This document shows positions 11,281 through 18,972 of a stretch of DNA of 39,341 nt, piece by piece. Position 1 is the first letter of the stretch, and each line of letters begins with the position of its first letter. A model generated the notes under the pieces. It saw nothing but the letters and a program-made list of their open reading frames with translations, ran no database searches and was not told the DNA's origin. The position numbers and the translations under genes were made by a program. Origin of the DNA: Polyangiaceae bacterium (GTDB lineage Bacteria; Myxococcota_A; Polyangia; Polyangiales; Polyangiaceae); assembly GCA_022842465.1 (NCBI GenBank), contig JALHPN010000069.1, positions 1-39,341 of the forward strand, read 5' to 3'.

Positions 11281-12004
11281 ACGATCCGCCACCCAGCGTC
11301 AGGAAGGTGCTGACCGGGGTGACGTCGGGGATGAAGCTCGGGTGGATCTCGAGGCCGAGCATGAACTGGCTGCGCTTGCCGGGCTTGTTCGCGCCGAGGG
11401 CGATGCCGATGCGGCCCTGGAGGCCGATGAAGGTGCCCGCGATCGCCTTGCTGCTCGAGCCCGCCGTCGACACCGAGGCGCTGCCGAACGCGAAGCTGTC
11501 GAGGGAGGGGCCGATGCCGATCTGGAAGATGCGCGCGAGGGTCGCGTCGATCACCACCGAGTTGTAGACGAAGGCGCCGACCGCCGCGCTCGAGCCGGTC
11601 GTGTCGTTCCCGCCCGCGACGCCGATCGCGGCGGTACCTGCGTAGTACACGCCGACGAGATCATTGATCTGCGCGCCGATCTGGATGCCAGCGCCGCCGC
11701 CGCCGCCCGAGCGCTCCGGGACGAACCACGGGCCGCCGAGGACGTGCCCCGCGATGCGGAAGCGGGTCTTGTCGGCGGGGTCGTCCTCCGTCTTGGCGGG
11801 TGCGGGGGCCGGAGCGGTGGCCGGGGCCGGCGCCGTCGCGGCGGGAGCCGGAGCTGCCGGAGCGGCCGGATCCACGGCAGCGGCCGGAGCCGGGGCCGCC
11901 GCGGGTGCCCCCGTCGCGGCGGGCTGCTGCGCGTTCGCTTCCAGCGCGAACGTCACCACACCAAGACCAAGTGCGACCCGTACGGCAAGCAGGCGAGTGT
12001 TCAT
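11276..12004 (-). CDS. Putative outer-membrane/secreted protein with Ala-Pro linker
   Basis: 242 residues. The start at 12004 is chosen because it gives a clean signal peptide (basic MNTRLLAVR, hydrophobic core, cleavage after EANAQ); the open frame continues 39 codons upstream without such a leader. An Ala/Pro repeat of about 50 residues leads into roughly 165 residues of short alternating hydrophobic, glycine-rich strands (HVLGGPWFVPER, GAGIQIGAQINDLVGVYYAG, GIGPSLDSFAFG, RIGIALGAN), ending in an aromatic residue (GGGSF) as in outer-membrane barrels. This fits a small beta-barrel porin-like or surface protein, but no family was recognised. It diverges from the DUF4139 gene over 143 bp and converges on the mutase gene. 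Confidence 0.72.
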   Translation of the reverse strand: MNTRLLAVRVALGLGVVTFALEANAQQPAATGAPAAAPAPAAAVDPAAPAAPAPAATAPAPATAPAPAPAKTEDDPADKTRFRIAGHVLGGPWFVPERSGGGGGAGIQIGAQINDLVGVYYAGTAAIGVAGGNDTTGSSAAVGAFVYNSVVIDATLARIFQIGIGPSLDSFAFGSASVSTAGSSSKAIAGTFIGLQGRIGIALGANKPGKRSQFMLGLEIHPSFIPDVTPVSTFLTLGGGSF

Positions 12005-12147
12005 TCGTATAAGGACGAGCTCTACCAGGATGCGATTCACACTCGGAAGCAATCCGCGGAACCTTCTCGCGACGTCCGCCTCTGGCATCCACGGTGACCA
12101 GTCGCCATGCACCCACCCCATGCGCCCATGCGATACGCTCGCGCGCC

Positions 12148-14121
12148 ATGACCGCCGAGAGCACCCCCGTCGTCCGTCGCATGGTGATGTTCAAGCACGG
12201 CGTCGCCTACCTCGAACGCGGAGGCCGCTGCGACGGCCCATTCGAGCTCTCGTTCAAGCGCGACGAGATGAACGACATCCTGAAGTCGCTCGCGATCTGG
12301 GTCGCGCGCGGCGACGCGAAGGTGGGCGCCGTCGCGTTCGACAAGCCCGAGGATCCCGAGGAGGCGCTCGTCCGTCGGCGCCTCGCCCTCGTCCCGGGGG
12401 AGACCCTCGAGTCGCTCGTCTCCGCCCTCCGCGGTCGTCGCATCGCCCTCCACGCCGGCGGCGCGCGTCACGAGGGGGAGGTCCTCGGCCTCCAGCGCCT
12501 CGAGGGACCGCACCACGCCGATCGCCGTCTGCTCCTCCTCCGGACGGCCGACGAGAGCGTCTCGCTCGTCGATCTCGAGACGCTCCGCGGCCTGGAGCTC
12601 CTCGAGCCCCCCTCTCGCGCCGACCTCGCCTTCTTCGTCGATCGGAGCCGCGCCGCGACCGCGGGCGAGAGCCGCCTCGTCCACGTCGACGTCAAGGGCG
12701 TCGCGGAGGATCTCCGCGTCTCGTACGTCATCCCCGCGCCGACGTGGCGCGTGAGCTACCGGATCGCGCGCTCGGGCGAGGAGACGACGCTGATGGCCTG
12801 GGCGATCGTGCACAACCCGGCCGACGAGGACCTCACCGACATCGACCTCACGCTCACGACCGGCCAGCCCGTGTCGTTCGTGATCGACCTCTACAACCCC
12901 AAGAACGTGCGCCGCGCCGTCGTCGAGGAGCAGACCCGCGCCGCGGCCCCGCCGACCCGCTTCGAGCGAGCCCCACGCGCCGCGCGCATTTCCCCGCCCT
13001 CCATGCTCGGACGGTCGGCCGCGATGGCCCCGCCCATGGCGATGGCGTTCGAGGAGGGGGGCGAGCTCGACGACGACACCGGCGCGCGCGACGAGGCCGC
13101 CTCCTTCGGCGCGGTCGGCGGCGGCGGGATGGTCGACGCCGCGACCTTCGAGAACCGCGGCGAGCTCTTCGAGTACCGCGTCGCCGCCCGCGTCTCGCTG
13201 AAGCGCGGCGGCTCCGCCATGGTCCCGCTCTTCTCCGCGAAGGTCGGCTCCGCGCGCGAGCGGCTCTGGCGCGAGGGCGGCGGTCCGAGCCCGGATCTCG
13301 TCCTCTCGTTCGAGAACGACACCGGCGCGGTGCTCGAGGAGGGGGCCGCGGTCGTCTACGACGGCGACGTCTACGCCGGCGAGGCGATGGTCCCGTACAG
13401 CGCCCGCGACGTCGCGGTGAAGCTCGCGTTCGCGAAGGACCTCGGCGTGCGCTGCAAGCGAGACATGACCTCGCGGACCGTCCTCGACAAGGTGATGCTC
13501 GGCTCGAGCGCGTGGGTCGAGGAGCTCCGCCACGAGGTGGAGCACTCGATCACGGCGGAGAGCGACCACGCCGAGGAGGTGAAGGTCGTGGTCGAGCTCC
13601 CGAAGGTTGCCGGGCACGAGCTCGCGCCCGAGGGCGCGCAGCCGTTCGAGGACACGCTCTCCTTCCGCCGCTTCGCGGTCCTGGTCCCGCCGCGCGGACG
13701 CGGCGCGCTCGTCGTCGTCGAACGCTGGTACGAGCGCCGCCGCCTCGGCTACGAGACCCTCGACGAGCGACGCCTCGCGACGTGGCTCGGCGAGCGCTTC
13801 CTCGACCGCGCCACGCACGACCGCCTCGCCGACGTCCTCGCCGCGTACGGCGAGGCGCGCACGCACGAGACGAGGAGACACGAGCTCGAGCGCCAGAAGC
13901 AGAGCGCGTACGCGAAGCAAGGAAAGCTCGCCGAGCAGCTGCAGGTCCTCCGCGACGGCGGCGCCGAGGGCGAGCTGCGCCTCCGGTACGTCCGCGAGCT
14001 CGAGGTCGAACAAGACCGCGTCAACGCGTGCGAGGCGGAGGACCAGCGCCTCGCCGTCGCCACCGAGGAGGCGCTCACCCGCGCCGCCAGCCTCGCCCGC
14101 GCCCTGAGCAATCAGAGCTGA
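12148..14121 (+). CDS. DUF4139 domain-containing protein
   Basis: 657 residues from ATG 12148, chosen over an upstream in-frame ATG that adds a non-conserved basic leader. The DUF4139 signature lies near residues 190-260: SYVIPAPTWRVSYRI, then AWAIVHNPADEDLTDIDLTL and TTGQPVSFVIDL. A poorly conserved acidic/Met-rich insert (about 265-320) follows, then a second beta-rich part, and a charged coiled coil closes the protein (about 570-655). It lacks a signal peptide and the separate N-terminal DUF4140 part of mucoidy-inhibitor (MuiA)-like proteins. Molecular function is unknown for the family. The TetR regulator starts 44 bp downstream on the same strand. Confidence 0.8.
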   Translation: MTAESTPVVRRMVMFKHGVAYLERGGRCDGPFELSFKRDEMNDILKSLAIWVARGDAKVGAVAFDKPEDPEEALVRRRLALVPGETLESLVSALRGRRIALHAGGARHEGEVLGLQRLEGPHHADRRLLLLRTADESVSLVDLETLRGLELLEPPSRADLAFFVDRSRAATAGESRLVHVDVKGVAEDLRVSYVIPAPTWRVSYRIARSGEETTLMAWAIVHNPADEDLTDIDLTLTTGQPVSFVIDLYNPKNVRRAVVEEQTRAAAPPTRFERAPRAARISPPSMLGRSAAMAPPMAMAFEEGGELDDDTGARDEAASFGAVGGGGMVDAATFENRGELFEYRVAARVSLKRGGSAMVPLFSAKVGSARERLWREGGGPSPDLVLSFENDTGAVLEEGAAVVYDGDVYAGEAMVPYSARDVAVKLAFAKDLGVRCKRDMTSRTVLDKVMLGSSAWVEELRHEVEHSITAESDHAEEVKVVVELPKVAGHELAPEGAQPFEDTLSFRRFAVLVPPRGRGALVVVERWYERRRLGYETLDERRLATWLGERFLDRATHDRLADVLAAYGEARTHETRRHELERQKQSAYAKQGKLAEQLQVLRDGGAEGELRLRYVRELEVEQDRVNACEAEDQRLAVATEEALTRAASLARALSNQS

Positions 14122-14165
14122 TGCGGTGAACCGCGCCGCTCTTCGTTCATGGTAGCGTCCTGCGC

Positions 14166-14786
14166 ATGCGCGACGCCGAACGTCGGAGGACGCTGCTCGA
14201 CGCCGCCGATCGCCTGGTTCGCCACCACGGACACGCCAAGACGACGATCGCGGACGTCGCGCGCGAGGCCGGCGTCGCGGTCGGCAGCGTCTACCTCGAG
14301 TTCGCGTCGAAGGAGGCGATCCTCGAGGAGCTCTCGACGCGCGCCCACGCGCGAGTCCTTTCGGGCATGCGCCGCGCCTCACGCGACCTCGCGCCCGCGG
14401 CCTTCGAAGCCTCGTTCGTCGCCGTCCTCGAGGTCCGCGTCGAGCGCCTCCTCGAGCTCCGGGGCCAGGGGCAGCACGCGTGCGAGCTCGTCTTCTGCCG
14501 GGCGTCGGGCGTCCAGAGCGCCCACGCGCGGTGGAAGCAGGAGGAGCAGGACTTCCTCCGCGGCCTCTTCGAGGACGCGCGCGACGCGGGCGCGCTCGGC
14601 GACATCGAACCCCGGATGACGGCGACGCTCGTTCAGCGCGCGCTCGTGTCCCTCTCCCCGCCGATGCTCTTCGAGCTGTCGCCGGACGAGGCGCGGCGCG
14701 GCGCGCGCGAGATGGCAGAGCTCCTCCTCCGCGGCCTGCTCCCGCGCGCGCGACCGAGAAGGGATGTCCGATCCGCGACACGTTGA
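14166..14786 (+). CDS. TetR/AcrR-family transcriptional regulator
   Basis: 206 residues. The N-terminal HTH is typical: RRTLLDAADRLVRHHGHAKTTIADVAREAGVAVGSVYLEFASKE is split over residues 7-50, with TTIADVA as helix 2 and VGSVYLEFASKEAIL as the recognition helix and following helix. The C-terminal ligand-binding half is helical and not diagnostic. TetR proteins repress nearby promoters until a small ligand binds. A palindrome (TGAACG-N11-CGTTCA, 14795-14817) lies just after this gene over the presumed lon promoter and is a candidate operator. If so, this regulator would control lon (inference). No clear ribosome binding site precedes the ATG. Confidence 0.9.
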   Translation: MRDAERRRTLLDAADRLVRHHGHAKTTIADVAREAGVAVGSVYLEFASKEAILEELSTRAHARVLSGMRRASRDLAPAAFEASFVAVLEVRVERLLELRGQGQHACELVFCRASGVQSAHARWKQEEQDFLRGLFEDARDAGALGDIEPRMTATLVQRALVSLSPPMLFELSPDEARRGAREMAELLLRGLLPRARPRRDVRSATR

Positions 14787-14846
14787 CCGCCTCGTGAACG
14801 AACTTAGCTTCCGTTCATCGTTCGAGCCCCGTTCGAGGAGAAGTCG
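14783..14846 (+). promoter_or_regulatory. lon promoter with operator-like palindrome and strong ribosome binding site
   Basis: A possible -35 TTGACC (14783-14788) and -10 TAGCTT (14805-14810) are 16 bases apart; the -10 matches only three of six consensus positions. An inverted repeat TGAACG-N11-CGTTCA (14795-14817) overlaps the -10, where a bound repressor would block polymerase. GAGGAG (14835-14840) sits 6 bases before the lon ATG and fixes that start. The -35 lies inside the last codons of the TetR gene. Confidence 0.5.
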
Positions 14847-17234
14847 ATGAGCAAGCTCCATCCCACGTCCCCCGTCGCCGTGCTGCCGCTCCGGAGCGGC
14901 GTCCTCTTTCCCGGCGCGACCCTCACGTTCGCCGTGGGCCGCCCGCGGTCGGTCGCGCTCGTCCGAACCCTCTTCCCGGGTGATGTCCTCGTCACCTTCA
15001 CCCAGAAGGATGCGCGCACGCTGGAGCTCGACGAAGACGATCTCCACGGAGCCGGGACGTACGCTCGCGTCCGCGCCATCCATCGCCGGGGCGAGCGAGA
15101 GTTCGAGCTGACGCTCGAGGGGCTCGGTCGAGCCCGCCTCGGCGCCCTCGTGGAGAGCGAGCCGTTCCACAAGGCCGAGGTGGTGGAGCTCGCGGAGACG
15201 GGCGGCGAGCTCGTCGAGGCCCGCGAGCTCGCTCGCGCCCTCGACGCGCAGGTGAAGGCGCTCGTCGGAGACGCCGGTGGCGCCCTCGCGCAGCTCGAGC
15301 TCGAGGAGGAGGAGCCCGGCCTCTTCGCCGACCGCGTCGCGGCCGTCCTCGATCTGCCGACGGAGCACGAGGTGGAGCTCCTCGCCGAGCTCGACGTCCC
15401 TTCCCGTCTCCGCCTCCTCGTCAAGCGCCTCGCCGACGCCAAGAGCCAGGCGGAGGTCCGCTCGAAGATCGAGAGCGAGGTGAAGAAGGAGCTCGGGAAG
15501 AACCAGCGCGAGCATGTCCTCCGCGAGCAGATGCGAGCGATCAAGAAGGAGCTCGGGGAGGACGCGAACGACGAGCTCGCCTCCCTCAAGCGGCGCCTCG
15601 ACGAGGCGAACCTCCCGGAGGACGCGCGCAAGGTCACAGACCGCGAGCTCCGGCGCCTCGAGTCGATGAACGGCCAGGGCGCGGAGACGCACGTCATCCG
15701 CAACTACCTCGAGCTCATCGCCGACCTCCCATGGGACAAGCGGGCCGACGCGACGATCGACCTCGACGCGATCGCCGCACAGCTCGACCATGACCACTAC
15801 GGGCTCGAGGACATCAAGAAGCGAATCCTCGAGCACGTCGCCGTCCTGAAGCTCTCGGGCAACACCAAGGGCACGCTCCTGTGCTTCGTCGGGCCGCCGG
15901 GCGTGGGCAAGACGTCCCTCGGTCAGTCGATCGCCGACGCCACAGGCCGCCCGTTCGTGCGCGTCGCGCTCGGCGGCGTGCGCGACGAGGCCGAAATCCG
16001 TGGCCACCGCCGCACGTACGTCGGCGCGCTCGCCGGCCGCATCGTCCACGCGCTCCGGAAAGCGGCGGTGAAGAACCCCGTCGTCCTGCTCGACGAGGTC
16101 GACAAGATGGGGACGTCCTGGGCGGGCTCGCCGGAGGCAGCCCTCCTCGAGGTCCTCGACCCCGAACAGAACAAGACCTTCACCGACCACTACCTGGAGC
16201 TGCCCTTCGATCTCTCGGAGGTCATGTTCGTGTGCACGGCGAATACCCTCGAGACCTTGTCTGCCCCGCTCCGGGACCGCCTCGAGATCGTGGAGCTCAC
16301 GGGGTACACGCCCGACGAGAAGGTCCACATCGCGAAGCGGCACCTCCTCGCCAAGCGCGCGAAGGAGCACGGCGTCGGCGAGGGGCAGCTCTCGCTCACG
16401 GACGAGGCTCTCCTCGCCATCGTGCGCGACTACACGCGCGAAGCCGGCGTCCGGCAGCTCGATCGCGAGATCAAGAAGCTCTGCCGCGTCGCGGCGCTCG
16501 AGATCGCGCGGAAGACAGGCAGAGACGAGACCTCCCCCTTCCCCGTCGAGGAGGCGGATCTCGCGAACCACCTCGGCAAGCCGAAGTTCGAGGCCGAGAT
16601 CGCGGAGCGGACCTCGATCGCCGGGGTGTCCACCGGCATGGCGTGGACGCCGTTCGGCGGGTCGATCCTCTTCATCGAGACCTCACGCATGCCAGGGCGA
16701 GGGCAGGTCGAGATCACGGGCCAACTCGGGGACGTGATGAAGGAGTCCGCGCGCGCCGCCCTCACCTACGTGAGAAGCAACGCGCTGGCGCTGGGGATCA
16801 AGCCCGAGGTGGTGGAAGGCCAGGACGTACACATCCACGTCCCGGCCGGAGCGGTTCCGAAGGACGGGCCGAGCGCAGGCGTCACGATCTTCACCGCCCT
16901 CGTGTCGCTCTTCACCGGCCGCCGCGTGAGACACGACACGGCGATGACGGGGGAGTGCACCCTTCGCGGCCGCGTCCTCCCCGTCGGCGGGATCAAGGCC
17001 AAGGTACTCGCCGCGCACCGCGCGGGCATCAAGCGGGTCATCCTCCCGACGAAGTGCGCGCGCGAGCTCGACGAGGTCCCGGCGATCGTGCGCGCGGAGC
17101 TCGAGATCGTCTTCGCGGACGACATGAGCCAGGTCATCGAGGCCGCGCTCGAGAAGGAGGCGACGGACCTCCCCGCCCCCTTCGGTCCGCCGACGAAGGC
17201 GTCGCCGACCGAGCAGCGAGCGCTCGCCGACTGA
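14847..17234 (+). CDS. lon: ATP-dependent Lon protease
   Basis: 795 residues, full length for bacterial LonA. Order: N-terminal substrate-binding domain (about 10-205), helical region, AAA+ ATPase with Walker A GPPGVGKTS (Lys355), Walker B LLDEVDKM and arginine-finger region LRDRLEIVEL, then the C-terminal protease domain with the Ser-Lys dyad: Ser676 in KDGPSAG and Lys717 in GGIKAK. It degrades misfolded and specific regulatory proteins in the cytoplasm. Myxobacteria commonly have two lon genes, one of them developmental; which this is cannot be told from sequence. The start is supported by GAGGAG at 6 bases. A TetR gene lies immediately upstream and a palindrome overlaps the presumed promoter, unlike the usual heat-shock context. 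Confidence 0.97.
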   Translation: MSKLHPTSPVAVLPLRSGVLFPGATLTFAVGRPRSVALVRTLFPGDVLVTFTQKDARTLELDEDDLHGAGTYARVRAIHRRGEREFELTLEGLGRARLGALVESEPFHKAEVVELAETGGELVEARELARALDAQVKALVGDAGGALAQLELEEEEPGLFADRVAAVLDLPTEHEVELLAELDVPSRLRLLVKRLADAKSQAEVRSKIESEVKKELGKNQREHVLREQMRAIKKELGEDANDELASLKRRLDEANLPEDARKVTDRELRRLESMNGQGAETHVIRNYLELIADLPWDKRADATIDLDAIAAQLDHDHYGLEDIKKRILEHVAVLKLSGNTKGTLLCFVGPPGVGKTSLGQSIADATGRPFVRVALGGVRDEAEIRGHRRTYVGALAGRIVHALRKAAVKNPVVLLDEVDKMGTSWAGSPEAALLEVLDPEQNKTFTDHYLELPFDLSEVMFVCTANTLETLSAPLRDRLEIVELTGYTPDEKVHIAKRHLLAKRAKEHGVGEGQLSLTDEALLAIVRDYTREAGVRQLDREIKKLCRVAALEIARKTGRDETSPFPVEEADLANHLGKPKFEAEIAERTSIAGVSTGMAWTPFGGSILFIETSRMPGRGQVEITGQLGDVMKESARAALTYVRSNALALGIKPEVVEGQDVHIHVPAGAVPKDGPSAGVTIFTALVSLFTGRRVRHDTAMTGECTLRGRVLPVGGIKAKVLAAHRAGIKRVILPTKCARELDEVPAIVRAELEIVFADDMSQVIEAALEKEATDLPAPFGPPTKASPTEQRALAD

Positions 17235-17258
17235 CGCGAGGCCCCCGTGGGGACGACG

Positions 17259-18047
17259 TCACTTGTCCGGCGTCTGGACCCGGTCGAGGATGAAGAGCTT
17301 CGAGCCGATCGCAGGGCGCTTCACGCTCCCGTCGTCGTTTCGGACCTCGTCCTGCGTTCCGCGATCGATGCGAAGATCGCCGTCGACGTAGACGGTCTCG
17401 AGCGTGCCCGAGATGCCGACGGGTCCGCCGCCCGGGAGGCCCAGATAGGTCTTGTCGCCCTCCTCGAGGTCGCGCGCGTAGTCGACGAGATCGGCGCCCG
17501 CGGCCAGGCGGCCGAAGCGGAAGCCGCTGTCGGTGAACGCGATGTTCAATCGCGCGCCGTCGAGCTCGTAGCGGCCGCGGAGCACGCCCGTGATGCCGAT
17601 GAACCCGAGCGCGCGGCTGTCCCCCAGGTTCCAGTAGTGACCGTCCGGGCTCACCACCTGGTAGACCTGCGCGAGGTCCATGGTCACGAACGGCGCCATG
17701 GGGTACGGAAAGTCGCTCCAGATCTGACGCCATGCGCCCGCGACGAGCGGGAGCTTCTGGGCCGCGGTGCGCTTTCCGAAGTGACGCGCGAGCTTCTCGA
17801 CGATCGGATCCACGTCGGCGCGCACCGCGTCGAGGTTGTCCGTACGGGTCATGTTCGGGTTGCAGATCGCGCGGAGCCTCGCCTTCGTGGCGGCGAGCTC
17901 CTGGACCGAGAGCCGCGTCCGGACCTCCGCGGTGGACGTCTCCGTCTCGTCGGCGCCGGCGTCGGCGGCGCACCCGCCCAGGGCGACCAGCGACGCGGAG
18001 AGCACGAGGAACGTGAGCGAGCGAGCAGCGCGGGAGCGGACCTTCAT
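17259..18047 (-). CDS. Lipoprotein with PAP/fibrillin-like domain
   Basis: 262 residues from ATG 18047, which places a canonical lipobox LGGC (Cys26) after a basic leader; the in-frame ATG at 18074 adds nine residues, and the longer open frame to 18263 would give an unlikely 70-residue basic extension. The mature part contains LPLVAGAWRQIWSDFPYP, ITGVLRGRYELDGARLNIAF, and near the end ETVYVDGDLRIDRGTQ...KLFIL. The LaGaWrxiwsD opening and the YvDxDLRIxRG...lFiL ending resemble the PAP/fibrillin (plastid lipid-associated) fold of plants and cyanobacteria. That is my reading of motifs, not a search result. If right, it is a lipid-binding lipocalin-like protein on the envelope. It converges on lon (24 bp between stops). 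Confidence 0.68.
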   Translation of the reverse strand: MKVRSRAARSLTFLVLSASLVALGGCAADAGADETETSTAEVRTRLSVQELAATKARLRAICNPNMTRTDNLDAVRADVDPIVEKLARHFGKRTAAQKLPLVAGAWRQIWSDFPYPMAPFVTMDLAQVYQVVSPDGHYWNLGDSRALGFIGITGVLRGRYELDGARLNIAFTDSGFRFGRLAAGADLVDYARDLEEGDKTYLGLPGGGPVGISGTLETVYVDGDLRIDRGTQDEVRNDDGSVKRPAIGSKLFILDRVQTPDK

Positions 18048-18261
18048 CTTCGGTGCCGCCCTCTTAGCCGCCATTTCACGCCGGGCAAGGCGAGACACGC
18101 GAGTGGGCGAAGGGCGTCGCGGATGCGCCCTCCTCGTGACGCTCGCGGCGCGCGTGATCACGCGGAGTGAAGCGGCTTCTCGGATCGGGATCCGGGAGGA
18201 CCCGTCGGGCGGCGCGCCCGCGAGCGGAGTCGTCGGCACGGTGCGTGCTCCCGGGGTTGCC

Positions 18262-18957
18262 ATGTCCCGCCGCTTCCTCCGCGCCTATGGCCTCGCCGCG
18301 TCGCTCGGCCTCGCCGCTCTCCTCGCGGGGGGATGCGCCCCGCCGACGGAGGAGGACGCCGGCGAGTCGGCCGACGCCGTGAACGCCGCCGACGTCCTCG
18401 ACGGCATCCCCCGGAACACCTGGGTCCGCCAGGGCCAGAGCCGAGGGCAGCACGACGACGTCACCGGCATCGCGCGGTGGGAGGTCTACGTCGCCTTCGG
18501 CGCGATGGCCGAGCCCTACATCATCGCGCTCGGCAAGACGCCCGGGAAGGAGAGCCCCGCCGTCGAGGTCGTGATCGACACGACGAACGGGGAGATGGAT
18601 CTGAGGAGCGGCGTCGCCGTCGCCGAGGCCGAGCGCGCGGCGTGGCTCGACGCGATCGCACGAGACCTCCAGGAGCTTCGGCCCTCCGAGGGCGAGACCG
18701 ACCTCGGCACGCGCGAAGGCCCGTCCGCGACGGGGAAGAAGGAGTGCGCGATCGCCAGCGCCTGGGCCGTGCTCCACGCCGCCGGCTTCGCTGCCGCCGG
18801 AGCCCTCACCGTGGGCGCATGCGTCGCGGGCGTCGTCTCCGGGCCCGTCACCGGCGGGCTCGTGCTCGCGTTCTGCATCTGGCAAGCGCACGACACGGTC
18901 GAGCTCTCCAAGGAGACGAGCCGACGCATCCAGACCGCCTACAAGGCCTGCCGCTGA
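18262..18957 (+). CDS. Small lipoprotein with hydrophobic C-terminal segment
   Basis: 231 residues from ATG 18262, chosen because the signal sequence with lipobox-like LAGGC (Cys25) starts here; the upstream open frame is basic and unlike a protein. The middle (about 45-150) is a soluble alpha/beta-looking region with no recognised family. A cluster of Cys and hydrophobic glycine/alanine-rich stretches follows (about 155-215), including GFAAAGALTVGACVAGVVSG and GGLVLAFCIW, ending in a short basic helix with a final Cys. The tail resembles a membrane-inserting or bacteriocin-like segment, but no maturation signal was seen. It converges on the Omp85-like gene with 15 bp between stops. Confidence 0.72.
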   Translation: MSRRFLRAYGLAASLGLAALLAGGCAPPTEEDAGESADAVNAADVLDGIPRNTWVRQGQSRGQHDDVTGIARWEVYVAFGAMAEPYIIALGKTPGKESPAVEVVIDTTNGEMDLRSGVAVAEAERAAWLDAIARDLQELRPSEGETDLGTREGPSATGKKECAIASAWAVLHAAGFAAAGALTVGACVAGVVSGPVTGGLVLAFCIWQAHDTVELSKETSRRIQTAYKACR

Positions 18958-18972
18958 TCGGCCGCGCTCGGC

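Noticed and set aside
17836..18261. 142-codon upstream extension of the small lipoprotein
   Set aside because: It is antisense to the fibrillin-like gene and would bury the lipobox signal sequence inside the protein.
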